Below, in pieces: positions 52,570 to 63,984 of a stretch of 64,000 bases of DNA. Position numbers and translations under genes: made by a program. The stretch spans positions 1,861,501 to 1,925,500 of the forward strand of contig OU696579.1 in the NCBI GenBank assembly GCA_916048095.2. Reading direction: 5' to 3'. Numbering within the stretch: the stretch's first letter is position 1; each line of letters begins with the position of its first letter. The stretch comes from Sacculina carcini (taxonomy: Eukaryota > Arthropoda > Thecostraca > Sacculinidae). The notes beneath the pieces were generated by a model. The model was given only the letters and a program-made list of their open reading frames with translations. It searched no databases and was not told the DNA's origin.

Positions 52570-55500
52570 TGGGCAGGTCCGGTCTGTGCGACACCGAGCC
52601 TGCCGCTTCTTCGAGTCGCAGCCAAGGTGGGCAGCACTTCCATCAAATTCATTGTTGATACTGGTGCTGGTGTATCAATCATACCAAATCAGCCTCTGGT
52701 CTTGTCCTAACACCAACAACTGTCTGTCTTTCATCAGCGAGTGGCACTGGAATCCCTGTGTTCGGCAAGGTCAAGGTCGAGTTAGTGTTTTCGGCACTAC
52801 GACTTGCCTACAGCTGGAGCTTTGTCGTCGCTGATGTAACCTAACCGATAATTGGAAATGACTTTTTGTGTCACTATCGCCTGGTAGTCGACTGTGGCTC
52901 GCGCTGTTTACGCGACACAGTCACGTCACTGCACTCTCCTGCGGAACCGACGTCTGCTATCATACCATGTCTCGTTATCAACGACACCTCGATGGTAGCG
53001 GCGCCGGCCCGCTCACTACTAGCTGAGTACAGCTGTTTGATGTGTCCGGTCCACACTCCCGTCTCTCTTCCATCAAGCATCAACGTTCAACACACTGTAG
53101 ACACAGGAAGTGCTGCACCAGTCCACGCCAGTCGTCGACGTTTTTCTGCGGAGAAGAAGACTGCCATCAAAAGGGAGATAGAAACGCTAATAAAAGATGG
53201 TATTGTGCGATTCTCCAGTTCGTGCTGGTCTTCACCGGTCCAACTAGTTCCGAAAGCCGATGGTGGTTGGCGACTCACCAGAGATTACCGCTGTTTGAAT
53301 GCCCTAACAAAACGTGATTGTTGCCCCATCCCGACTGCTCCACTCGTCTAAGCGGTGCTCGCGTGTTTTCAAAACTCGATCTACTGAGAGCGTATCACCA
53401 GGTGCCTGTAGCTCCTGATGATATCGCTAAAACCGCTGTCGACACTCCAGCGGGACTTGTTGAATATGTCTTCATGCCCTACGGTATGCGTAATTCTCCA
53501 GCCACATTCCAACGACTGATGGACTCTATCTTCAGAACACTAGAATTCGTATTCGTCTACATTGACGACATTCTGGTGTTCTCTCAAGACGAGAATGAAC
53601 ATCACGACCATCTCAGATGTGTCTTCGATGCCCTCAAGAAGCGTTCACTGCGGCTGAAACTGTCCAAGTGTGTCTTCTTTGAGAATGACATCCATTTTCT
53701 CGGATACCGCATCAACAGTGAAGGTATCAGGCCGGCGACATCGAAGGTGAGCGCTCTCGTCGATCAGCCTGCGCCGTCTTCGTCACACGATCTTCGACGT
53801 TTCCTGGGCGCCACCGGATTCTACCGCCGTATGATCCGACACTATGCAGAAATCGTCCACACGATCACTGAGCGTATCCGTGCAGATCCAAATAGCAAAT
53901 CTCTACAGCTCAACAAAGCCGAGCTATCTGCTGTAGCTGCATGCAAGGACGCTTTGCAATCTGCCGCTCTGCTACATCATCCGCTGCCAGCATGTACACA
54001 ATACCAGCTGGTCTCCGACTGCTCGCAGGTCGCTTTGGGTGCAGTTCTCCACCAGATGATCGATGGTGAGCCTTCATTGGTGGAGCTGTACTCAAAGAAG
54101 CTCTCAGATACCCAAAAACGGTACTCCACTTTTGATCGAGAGCTCTTAGCGGCGTACCTCGCTGTCCTTCACTTTCGCCACCTCATAGAAGGTCAGCATG
54201 TTGTCCTATGCACAGACCATCGTCCTCTAATCGGCGCAATCAATAGCAACAATATGGCCAAATTGGACCGTCAACAACGTCACCTTGATCAGTGAGTATG
54301 TCACCGACGTCCAGTACATCCGTGGCGCGGAGAACGTCGCTGCTGACTGCTTTTCCAGGCCGATAAACGCCGTCACCGTGACCTGCCACGACCTGCCATC
54401 AATAGCAGCCGAGCAAGCTCATGACGCCGATATGCAAACTATTATCAGCCAACTAAAGCCGTTCCCATTGGACTCGACCACACTCTTCTGTGATACTTCA
54501 CTCGCGGAGCCGCGACCGTATGTGCCACAGTCTATGAGAGTGGCCGTGTTCAACCACTTACACAACATCGCACATAGTGGTGTGAAGGCGACACTCCGAC
54601 TGTTAAAATCGCGCTACTTATAGCCGAATATGGACAAGCAGGTTCGTGATTTGGTACGATCGTGTGAGTCGTGTCAATCTACAAAAATTCAGCGCCACAC
54701 GAAGTCTCCAATCGAGCCCTTTCAGATCAGTTCTGCGCGGTTTACCACGGTGCATATCGATATTGTGGGACCGTTACCACCTGCTCGACATCATGGACAG
54801 ACATATCCATCTTCATATCGATATCTATTGACATGCGTGGACCGCACCAACAGGTGGATCGAGGCTGCTCCAATAAATGACATAACCGCTGCTTCTGTCG
54901 CCGCAGCGTTTTTGGACACTTGGGGTTCACGATTCGGTGTGCCACTGCATGTCGTGACTGATAGAGGAGTGCAATTTGAATCCGAGCTGTTCCGTCACCT
55001 ATCTCAATTCATCGGCTTTCATCGTCTGCGGACAACAGCTTACCATGCACAGTGCAACGGCGCCATTGAACGCATGCACTCAAGACATCGATCGTCGCCC
55101 GAAAAGAAGAGTGGTTGAAAGCACTCCCGGTGGTTCTACTGGGTCTGTGTTGCGCGCCGAACCAAACTGGTGCATCTCCGTTCTCAGCAGTGACTGGCAG
55201 TGAACTTTTGTACCCGCGGGTAGCGGCTAAAAATGAAATGGACAATCACTGCTCACCAGAATTCATTCAAACACTCGCTTGACACATGCGAACGATCGAC
55301 TTCTCCAACGTAGACGACGGTTCAGCGCATTCGAAAACGATCTCCTATGTTCCTCGCTCGCTCTGGACATGTCCGTACGTGTGGATCCGAGTCGACCGAG
55401 TGAGAAAACCTCTAGAGGCACCGTACGTGGGCCCCAGGAAAGTGTTGGAGCGATGAGACTAGGCTTTCACGGTTGAGACGCCGACCGGTGATACTCAGGT

Positions 55501-55774
55501 TGTGTCTATCGACCGTCTCAAGCCAGCTGTTCTGCGTCAACCACCTGCCGAACGCCCGTCAACATCTCCGGCTCGTTCTGATAAGCCTCGTACAATAGAA
55601 ACTCCGAAGCCGGCTCCACGCTCTCTGCGTCGGTCGTCGACGTCGACAGAGCCTTCACCAACTGCGTCAAGCAAGCAGCCGATCGCGGCTCCTCGTTCAT
55701 CGCAGACCTCGTCGTTGACACGTTCCGGACGCAGAGTACGCTTCAAAACGTCTGCTGATTTCGTATACTTTTGA
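52570..55774 (+). pseudogene. Element G Pol, many lesions
   Basis: Protease FIVDTGAGVSIIP, then RT in two frames (TVDTGSAAPVHASRRRF to 53351; FSKLDLLRAYHQVPV, VYIDDILVFSQ to 54295), RNase H (LCTDHRPLIGAI), and integrase in two blocks (54285-54623 ending in TAG; 54630-55118 with CESCQS, VHIDIVGPLPPA, VVTDRGVQFESE and NGAIERMHS). At least five frameshifts or stops, plus loss within the integrase C-terminus (55118-55500). Older and more decayed than A. Confidence 0.83.
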
Positions 55775-55808
55775 TATTGTTTTTCTATTTTGTTATGTTC
55801 GTGCATCA

Positions 55809-56892
55809 TGTGGCGAAGCTACATGCCACTGCACACATGCGAGCAAGACGAGTGTTCTGGACCGACTGTTTATTGCGACACAGGACACACATGCACAAGG
55901 TTGCACCGCACATGCAGATGTATATGATTATGTCATATGATGCCGCACACAAAACGCTGCAAGGGCAGAGGACACTGCGCGTGTGCTTCTGGCAGGTTCC
56001 CCGAAGTGGTGCGTGACGCTGTTGCACGTGGCGCACCACGTGCTCCCCCACCAGAAGCGGACCGGTGTTGTCGATGAGTCGGCGAATACACCGGTGTAAG
56101 AACCGGCGCGCTGTACTGCACGGCAGCACGAGGCCAAGTAGGTTTCATACAATGAAATCGCCCCGTGCTGCGCAGTCCGGTAGCGAAATAAAAATGTCGT
56201 TGCAGAGACTATCGGTGAGTCGGTGTTGCTTACGCCGGCGTAGAAGATCGGCGCGCCATACTGCACCGCAGCACGAGGTCCAGTAGATTTGATACAATGA
56301 AGTCGTCCTCGTGCTGCGCAGTCCGGTAGCGAAACAAGCTGTGGCTGCAGATACTGCAGCCAGCAAGGAGTCGAGCCAATCTTGATTGTGTTGACCCCTT
56401 GCTGCGCAGACGGTTGCTTCTGATGTTTTAACGTCCAGCGGTATCGGAAGAACGATTGCGTACGCGCCGGACAGAGTTGATCCTCGATGGTGTGATGCTG
56501 GTTACTCTTGCCAGCAGCTTATGGTGCGTCGCCATCATAGCGAGGCACAGACGGCTGCTGACAGAGAGGCGCGGCGCGAGTAGATGGCGCATGTTGATAG
56601 CGCAGATGAGGCGCCACAGATATCAAACACAGCACCACACCATCACGTCGGGGTCACCAATGTGGCGAAGCTACATGCCACTGCACACATGCGAGCAAGA
56701 CGGGTGTTCTGGACCGACTGTTTATTGCGACACAGGACACACATGCACAAGGTTGCACCGCACATGCAGATGCATATGATTGTGTCATATGATGCCGCAC
56801 ACAAAACGCTGCAAGGGCAGAGGACACTGCGCGTGTGCTTCTGGCAAGTTCCCCGAAGTGGTGCGTGACGCTGTTGCACGTGGCGCACCACA
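55809..56892 (-). mobile_element. Small non-coding LTR element (TRIM-like)
   Basis: Two 232-bp direct repeats, 55809-56040 and 56661-56892, with TGTGG/CCACA-type ends flank a 620-bp non-coding centre. Read on the minus strand, the right repeat is followed after one base by TGGTGACCCCGACGTGATG (56659-56641), a full tRNA-Trp primer site, and the left repeat is preceded by the purine tract GGTGGGGGAGCA. This is the minimal structure of a terminal-repeat retrotransposon in miniature. The centre holds two related blocks of about 115 bp (about 56090-56205 and 56240-56350). No open frame of note. Confidence 0.82.
56641..56659 (-). other. Primer-binding site of the TRIM-like element
   Basis: TGGTGACCCCGACGTGATG on the minus strand, matching the retroviral tRNA-Trp site over its full 18-19 bases (family knowledge), one base from the LTR end. 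Confidence 0.82.
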
Positions 56893-57130
56893 TCTCTGTA
56901 TGTCTATAAGTGTGAATGTGTGAGAAGTTGAATGTAGAAATGAAATGAAAAAGTAAAGAGAAGTAAGTTCACCTGGTTTGTATGCTCGTCTGCAGCCTCC
57001 AGACGGGAATATATTTGATCATGAGAAAGGTGTATGTTTATTGTGGGTTACACTTATGAGTATGCTTGTTTGTAAGCGTCATTATGTTTGTTTGCGTGTG
57101 TCAGTATGTGTCATGTGATCAAGGCTATAT

Positions 57131-57328
57131 TGTAGTGTTATTGGTTTTCGGCTCCGGTGTAACCGATAACACTACCAAACATAATGGATGTGTATTAATG
57201 AACACCGACATATAATCACGAGTTCGCCACAGATGGCCAAACACTGCCACACAACGCCACACAATCCTTCCCCTGACCAGACACAAAGAGGTTCTTATGT
57301 AATAGACAGCACATGTGTGTGTGTGCGT

Positions 57329-57399
<71 letters not shown>

Positions 57400-57629
57400 G
57401 ATGACGCATTTACTCGTGGAAAGATGAAGTGTGAATTGGTTGCAGCGATCACTGGTTGCTTTGTGGATTGGTTGCAGCGGACACACGATGACGAAATATT
57501 GCGTGCAGTTCCTGTGATAGTATGAATCGTATGCATTTCCGCGTACAGTTGACTGTGATCAATGATGCAACGCAATGAATGTGAGATGACACACGCCACA
57601 GGAGCCCCCTCTCAGATCAGGGCGAGACA
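57131..57629. mobile_element. Solo LTR in the kinesin promoter, unit 3
   Basis: Orthologous to 18742-19200: same ends, same ATAT duplication, same insertion site. Its GT microsatellite is twice as long (57314-57398). Confidence 0.8.
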
Positions 57630-57665
57630 ATATAAGTGCTCAACGTGGTGATCAAATAGTCAGTT
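57625..57665 (+). promoter_or_regulatory. Putative kinesin core promoter, unit 3
   Basis: ACAATATAAGTGCTC and AATAGTCAGTTGG as in unit 1, with the TATA-like word rebuilt from the LTR end plus target duplication. Confidence 0.45.
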
Positions 57666-58198
57666 GGTGTTGTGTGTCAGTTTTCAGGTCGAGAGCCGAA
57701 TCTCGTCGTTTCTCGCAGCGTCAATATGCTGCCATTGAACCGACGTGTTCTGCTCAATTGAACTGCTGAGTCTGAGGAAGTTTGGCCCATATGGTGGTTC
57801 ATTACGCGTAACTGCATGCATTAATTCAAAATTATTACGTGATTTAATTCATCAAAATTGACATTATTAATAAGTAATAATGTTGTCAATTCACGCGGAG
57901 GATCTTTCCAGCAAAATGATCGTGCAATCACGAAAAAATTCCAGCTCGAATTGCAATAATAAATCAAAATACAAAAATAATTAAAATAAAGGATCAAATG
58001 CAAGATTCACCAGCTACAAGTCACGCTATTTCTACTCTATATTTTTCTCGCCAAATTTCAAAACGATATCGATTTCCAGACGAATCTTCAAGTTTCTGTC
58101 ATTTCCATTGCATCACTTGCCTTGACAAGGTGATTCAGTGCATACTCTCTGAGTATCATTAACGCTATCACGCAATATCAACCGACAAAACGCCAAAC

Positions 58199-59530
58199 AT
58201 GCAGTGCAACGTCAACGTAGCAGTGCGTGTCAGACCTGTTCAAGTCAAGGGAACGAAGCAGAAACAGACCGAGAAAGTGGTTTCTGCAGATCCCCACCGC
58301 AACACGGTAACTTTACAAGTACCAGCCAGACGACAAGCGGGAAACACTGACAATGTGTCGAAAACCTTCAACTTTCACACCGTGTTTCCGCCACAAGCCG
58401 GACAGGAAGAAATTTACATCCGGATGGCTCGTCCCGTCGTGCAAAGTGTCATGGACGGATTCAACGGCACCGTATTCACATACGGTCAGACAGGATCCGG
58501 TAAGACCTACACCATGACCGGGGACAGCCGCAAGAGAGCCAGCAAAGGCATTGTACACCACTCGCTGGCTGATATTTTCAGTCAAATTGCCGAATCTCCA
58601 GCGGACGTGAAGTACGACGTCCAGGTTAATTATCTGGAAATATACAATGAACAAATAATTGACCTGCTGAAGCCAAACTCTTCGCTGAACATCCAGAACG
58701 TAAGAGGACATGGTGTAAAAGTTAAGAACTTATCCAATCATGAAGTAAAGACATTGGATGAGGTCAAAACCTACTTGAGGGAGGGAAACAAACGTCGGAA
58801 GATCGCATCTACCAACATGAACCGACGCAGCTCCAGATCACACACTATTTTCACAATCACTGTGAGACATAGTAGAGTGAACAAGACCGACGGAACCACG
58901 CAGACCAGAGTGGGAAAACTTCACCTGGTCGATCTTGCTGGCTCGGAGCGGCTCAGCAAGACCCAGGAGACGAAGCACAATGAGCGCGACGCTATCACGA
59001 TAAATAGTAGTCTAAATGCGCTCGCAAATGTTATATCGGCACTGGTTCAACGTCGAAGTCACGTGCCGTATCGTGAGTCAAAGTTGACGCAGTTGTTACA
59101 AGATTCTCTGGGCGGTAACAGTCTGACGGCCATGATAGCGACAATCAGTCAGGAGGATAGGCATTATGAGGAGTCCATCAACACTCTTCGTTATGCTATC
59201 CGTGCAATGCACATACAGAATACGGTACAAATGAAGACTGACCAGGACAACAGTGTGCAGAGCAACCGTAACAAATACGGTCTGACTCCCGCCCAATTAC
59301 AAAGAATCAACGCGACTAAAGAAAAATCATCTACAAAAATTTTTACTCCGTCTCAAGTCTGTGTAAAAACGCATAAACGTCAGCCTGAAGAACAAGGATT
59401 GGACACAATAATGAACAGAAGCATGGCAGCTATCAGCAACTTCTTTTCAAGCTATAAAACTCAAATGCTTGGCTGCAACACCATGATACTCAATATGGTG
59501 TCAATTGTGGAAACGATGATGGACAACTGA
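58199..59530 (+). CDS. Kinesin motor-domain protein, copy 3
   Basis: 443 residues, intact. Closest to copy 1 (shares STK-TPSQVCVKTHK and MNRSMAAISN). It keeps the P-loop, switch I and switch II. It carries alanine at position 276 like copy 2. By eye, silent and replacement differences from copy 1 are about equal in number (roughly eight each), although replacement sites are about three times as frequent, hinting at constraint since duplication. Intronless. Confidence 0.87.
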   Translation: MQCNVNVAVRVRPVQVKGTKQKQTEKVVSADPHRNTVTLQVPARRQAGNTDNVSKTFNFHTVFPPQAGQEEIYIRMARPVVQSVMDGFNGTVFTYGQTGSGKTYTMTGDSRKRASKGIVHHSLADIFSQIAESPADVKYDVQVNYLEIYNEQIIDLLKPNSSLNIQNVRGHGVKVKNLSNHEVKTLDEVKTYLREGNKRRKIASTNMNRRSSRSHTIFTITVRHSRVNKTDGTTQTRVGKLHLVDLAGSERLSKTQETKHNERDAITINSSLNALANVISALVQRRSHVPYRESKLTQLLQDSLGGNSLTAMIATISQEDRHYEESINTLRYAIRAMHIQNTVQMKTDQDNSVQSNRNKYGLTPAQLQRINATKEKSSTKIFTPSQVCVKTHKRQPEEQGLDTIMNRSMAAISNFFSSYKTQMLGCNTMILNMVSIVETMMDN

Positions 59531-59646
59531 GCGAATCCCCCAACAAGACATTTCATCGAGTAAAACTATTGAAATGAATGGCTGGTGAGAAGAACAACAA
59601 ACTTCAAAGATAACTTATGAGGCCTACCCTTGCATTTGTTTTTTGC

Positions 59647-60178
59647 CGCAATCTCAAGTTGTGAAGACAGGACGAGGAGATGAATGGTGGCAGCGGTTTA
59701 ACTTGCCATCACTACTGTCGACGTCCGTGTATTTGCGTCACCTGATTGGTTCTGCATCTGACCAACGACACATCAGGACTATGTTCCAAATACTATGCCG
59801 CAATCTCAAATTGTGAAGACAGGACGAGGAGATGAATGGTGGCAGCGGTTTAACTTGCCATCACTACTGTCAACGTCCGTGTATTTGTGTCACCTGATTG
59901 GTTCTGCATCTGACCAACGACACATCAGGACATTCTTCTAATTACTATGTCGCAATCTCAAGTTGTGAAGACAGGACGAGGGGATGAATGGTGGCAGCGG
60001 CTTAACTTGTCATCACTACTGTCAACGTCCGTGTATTTGTGTCACCTGATTGGTTCTTCATCTGACCAACGACACATCAGGACTTTCTTCTAATTAATAT
60101 GCCGCAATCTCAAGTTGTGAAGACAGGACGAGGAGATTAATGGTGGCAGCGGCTTAACTTGCCATCACTAATGTAATG
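59647..60178. repeat. 152-bp tandem repeat, 3.5 copies (unit 3)
   Basis: Copies start at 59647, 59799, 59951 and 60103, exactly 152 bp apart; the last is truncated. Confidence 0.92.
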
Positions 60179-60534
60179 GATCGTGTTATTGGGGCAAATA
60201 TACGGTCCTAAAGCCAAATGGCCCTATCTAGTGTGACAGCGTCTCTAGGAATTGTCTGCTGGCCCGTTTCACATAGCAGATATATAGAGACCGCACTTCA
60301 CAGCACATGGTGGTTGTGTGATGTTCTACAAAGCTTCAGCGACGCTGGACCAGCAGTGTTTGCGTCCTGAAGAATCGGCAGGCAACAATGCAAAGGACGC
60401 GAGGCTCTTGGAAAAAAGCCGGGCACATGAGCTGCGTCAAGACTGATGAGCGGTTCGTTGAACGGCCGGCATAACGACTGCTTGTCCTAAGCCGGATATT
60501 GAGGCTGTTTTAATGGCCCATGTTCCCCTTGTTT

Positions 60535-60602
60535 GACGGTCAAGGGGAGTGAGTGCACTCTTGATAGTGCACGGGTGGTGGTGGGACCAATGTCCAAAAC
60601 AT
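60535..60602. other. Cluster of perfect hairpins (unit 3)
   Basis: Same three stems as in units 1 and 2 with unchanged stem sequences. Confidence 0.6.
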
Positions 60603-60979
60603 TTGGACATTGATGATTCGCAGTTCATCGTTCGCAGTCCGTGGCTTCATCAGCGACGATCGGTGAACTGTTGAATGGTGTTAGAACAGCACTGCAGAAA
60701 CTGAGCAGCAAATTACAACTACGCGAATGTTACAGAACGTAGTTGTACAAGAAGAAGACAAGCTGGAAAGCAAGAGAACAACTGCGGACAAATTGCTGGT
60801 TAGGAAAGAAATGAAATTCTGTGCTGAAGCTTGGCTAACAGAATCTGCAGTACAGCAGAGAAGAATGTCCCATAAGCAAGACACAAGATCAACTCTATCT
60901 CGGACACGTGTATGGAAGAGTACTGGCGACAATCTGAGAAAAAAAACAACGCCTGGATACTGGAATTGTCACTGTCTCT

Positions 60980-61335
60980 CACTCACTGGCATCATCGTTG
61001 GTGGCCATCACACTGTCCATCCTGCCAGCCTCTCTAGACCACTCTCAAACTCTCTCTCTCTCTCAATCAGCAATTAATCAATTGCTCATTTGAAAATGTA
61101 CACAGATCAGCCTCTTATTACCGTGGTAAACGAATCATGGCGTAACCATGGTAAACTGCGATTGTGGTTAAAGTGGCATTGGTAACGTGCCTGTGGTTAT
61201 TCGAAACTCTAAACGCCTCTTGAGAACGCACTGTCTAACATACATTACAGATAGTAATCACTTGGTTAACTCTTATCTACGGAACTAAAAAGTTAATATA
61301 ATCATAAACAAACTTCTATTAATGGATCAGCATAA
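60980..61335 (-). pseudogene. LCMT1 promoter plus first codons, duplicated fragment (unit 3)
   Basis: Same extent as in units 1 and 2: about 13 codons from the LCMT1 start and about 320 bases upstream, pointing toward the kinesin 3' end. Confidence 0.8.
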
Positions 61336-61507
61336 AAAATCACCCGTGTTTTAAGTATTATCTAACATTTCCAAATAAGAACTAATGATTTTGTTTAGTA
61401 TTATCTTGTGCGGGTTACGGCGCGATAATCGCCTCTGCACAACGCTGAATTTTCCCCTCCTCGAAATTAAAAAAATGCTGTTTACGAAAAAATTAATTTA
61501 TTGCGAT

Positions 61508-62203
61508 GCATACGACTTTCGGTTGGCTTGTCTTTTAGGGTGTTTTACTAGTGACATATAGTGGCAGAAATTTGAACTACGATCTGGCAGCCTTTTCCAC
61601 CTATAAATTGGCGCATTTTGTCGTTTTTCGCTCCGTTTTTCCGTTTTGAATTTATTTTTGTGTATTTTTTCAGTGTAAGAGTGCTAAAAACTCCGTTTCT
61701 GTGCACGCGTATTTCTTGTCCTCTTGTTGGGAGACTTTCCACACTTTTTTATGTTTTTCAAGTATTTTTGCATTTCTGTGCAATAAAAAATTCCCTTCCT
61801 TCAGTTGTTCATACTTTCCGCTACTAAATGGGCGACGTATATTGCCTGTGTTTCTGGTGTTAGATATTATCGATTTCATCGGGTCTGGTGGTGGTGGTAT
61901 TTGTATAAAGTTGCATATAAATTATTAGGGGGTAAAACACATATAAGGAAAGGTAGGATATGGAAAGGTACACAGAAAAAAACTGCAAATAACCAACCAA
62001 ATAACCAAACAATCCCCAACAAGCGGAAAACAAATACGCGTGACCAGAAACGGGGTTTTTAGTACTCATACACTGAAAAATACACACAAAAATCAATCCA
62101 AAACGAAAAACGGACAAACGGAGCGAAGAACGACAAAATGCGCCAATCAATAGGCGGAAAAGGTTGCCAGCTTGTAGTTCAATATTTTTGCCACCAGATT
62201 TCA
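61508..62203. mobile_element. Foldback element FB1 (unit 3)
   Basis: Arms at about 61530-61740 and 62015-62203 with the same sequence as in unit 2, without the nested solo LTR. The right arm is cut at GCCACCAGA by Gypsy element D2. Confidence 0.75.
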
Positions 62204-63984
62204 GGATACCGTCGCTGTGGTTCGCTGATCACACCGTCCTGATGTATTCTCGTCGATTCGTGATCGGCCTCTTCATCGATTTCTGGGAGGTCTTCATCAG
62301 CAGCTCCAGCCGATTGTCCGATGTCACGCGGCAGCAGTTGATTGACATGACGTTTCCAATGTCCCAAATCTGTTTTGATGATATAGACGTTTCTGTATTT
62401 TCTGACAACAACACCATCAATCCACTTCGGACCACGCGAATAATTCCTGGCGAACACCTTCGTGTTGATGTCGAAATTACTTTTGTTGCTAGTAAAGTAT
62501 CTCGGCGTCTTTTTCGACCGTGGCACTAGCTGGTCCAACCTTGTCTTCTGAACTCTGCCATGAAGTATCTCCGCCGGTGATTTACCGTCTAGTCCGTCCA
62601 TAGGTGACATTCGATATGTCATCAGAATTGTTATCAAAACGGCCGTTAGGTCAGGCTGGTCTTTGTGATGACAATTTTTCTTTAATCCTTGTTTTAAAGT
62701 TTGTACAAATCTTTCCGCTTCACCATTTGACGCTGGGTGGAACGGTGGAGCTGTAACGTGCTCAATTCCGCACTCTGCGCAGAATGTTTCAAACTCGTCA
62801 CTAGTGAACTGTGCTCCGTTATCTGACACAATTGTCTCCGGATAACCTTCAATGGCAAATATGTTTGACAATTGCTGAATAGTATCCGCAGAGGTAGTTC
62901 TCTTCACGCTCATTTTTGCAACATATGGAAATTTTGAATGGGAGTCCACACATACTAACCACATTTGATTCATGAACGGTCCAGCATAATCGACGTGCAC
63001 TCTTGACCATGGATGTTCAGTTTTCGGCCACGAATGATAGGTTTTCGTCGGCTCATTTGCGTTCTCTCTACACGCCTCACATTGACTCACCATCTCGGTT
63101 ATATCCTTGTCTAAATTCGGCCACCAGATGTATCTTCTGGCATTTTGCTTCATGCGAACGATGCCCCAATGGGGTTCATGAAGCATACGAAGTACTTTAG
63201 CACGTAGTTTCCTTGGTATAACAGTCCTAACACGTTGATTTTCATGACGAAGCATCAAAACACCTTTGTGCACTATGAAGTTTAATCTGTTCACCCAATA
63301 AGGTCGAAGTTCATCGCTGATATTTTCGCGTACCGGCCATGACCCAGTCGACACATAACTCATGACTGATTTCAGCAACGTATCTGTCTCTATCAATTCG
63401 ACAATTTCATGTATATTAACTGGATTACCCTCCAATTCTTCGTTTATGACATGCGTAGTCTCATGTCTTTCCAATTGCTCTATTTCGTCAAAATCTACAT
63501 CTGGACCCATTGGTAATCGTGAAAGTCCATCAGCATTTCCATGGAGCTCTGTATTTCTGTAGCGAATATCATATCGGAATGTCATTAGTTCCAAAGCCCA
63601 CCTTTGTAGTCTCTGTGACGCTAGTACAGGTATATTTTTGCTAGGATTGAATATGTGCATCAGAGGCTTGTTGTCGGTCACTAGAATAAACTTTCGATCA
63701 CGTAGATATTTTTTAAATTTTTCGATTCCATACTTGATTGCCAGTGCTTCTCGGTCATGTTGCGAATCGTTCTTCTGATGTTCTGTTAGCGTTTTAGACG
63801 CAAACGCAATCGGATACTCTTTTACGTCATCTTCGATTTGCATGAGCGTCACTCCAACTCCATATGGTGATGAGTCCGTGGCCAGAACAAACGTTTTTGT
63901 TGGATCAAAATGAGCCAATGTGGTCGCTTTCATTATATCTTCTCTCAATATCTTGAATGCTGATTCACAACGTTGATTCCACAC
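62179..63984 (-). CDS. Element D2 RNase H and integrase, partial polyprotein
   Basis: 601 codons open, running off the right edge. RNase H: FVLATDSSPYGVGVTLMQ, DREALAIKYGIEKFKKYL, LVTDNKPLMHIF. Integrase: H-H-C-C zinc site ending CEACREN, core HVDYAGPFMNQMWL, ETIVSDNGAQFTSDE, ASNGEAERFVQTLKQG, and a C-terminal domain with GPKWIDGVVVRKYRNVYI. The residue pattern is that of Mag/K02A2.6-type Gypsy elements. The last residues (PEIWWQKY) come from the fused foldback arm. This is the best-preserved Gypsy pol segment in the window after element E. Confidence 0.83.
   Translation of the reverse strand: MWNQRCESAFKILREDIMKATTLAHFDPTKTFVLATDSSPYGVGVTLMQIEDDVKEYPIAFASKTLTEHQKNDSQHDREALAIKYGIEKFKKYLRDRKFILVTDNKPLMHIFNPSKNIPVLASQRLQRWALELMTFRYDIRYRNTELHGNADGLSRLPMGPDVDFDEIEQLERHETTHVINEELEGNPVNIHEIVELIETDTLLKSVMSYVSTGSWPVRENISDELRPYWVNRLNFIVHKGVLMLRHENQRVRTVIPRKLRAKVLRMLHEPHWGIVRMKQNARRYIWWPNLDKDITEMVSQCEACRENANEPTKTYHSWPKTEHPWSRVHVDYAGPFMNQMWLVCVDSHSKFPYVAKMSVKRTTSADTIQQLSNIFAIEGYPETIVSDNGAQFTSDEFETFCAECGIEHVTAPPFHPASNGEAERFVQTLKQGLKKNCHHKDQPDLTAVLITILMTYRMSPMDGLDGKSPAEILHGRVQKTRLDQLVPRSKKTPRYFTSNKSNFDINTKVFARNYSRGPKWIDGVVVRKYRNVYIIKTDLGHWKRHVNQLLPRDIGQSAGAADEDLPEIDEEADHESTRIHQDGVISEPQRRYPEIWWQKY

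Larger units (their letters stand above)
51205..55808 (+). mobile_element. Gypsy element G (CsRn1-like), decayed
   Basis: Related to element A. Has a 5' LTR, primer site, gag and a pol with many lesions; the coding part ends at 55774. No 3' LTR matching the 5' LTR follows. A small minus-strand LTR element occupies that place. Confidence 0.82.
56893..61507 (+). repeat. Kinesin unit 3
   Basis: Third copy of the composite unit with the same order as unit 1, including the solo LTR in the promoter. It continues without a break through the antisense LCMT1 fragment into the foldback element FB1. Confidence 0.87.
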
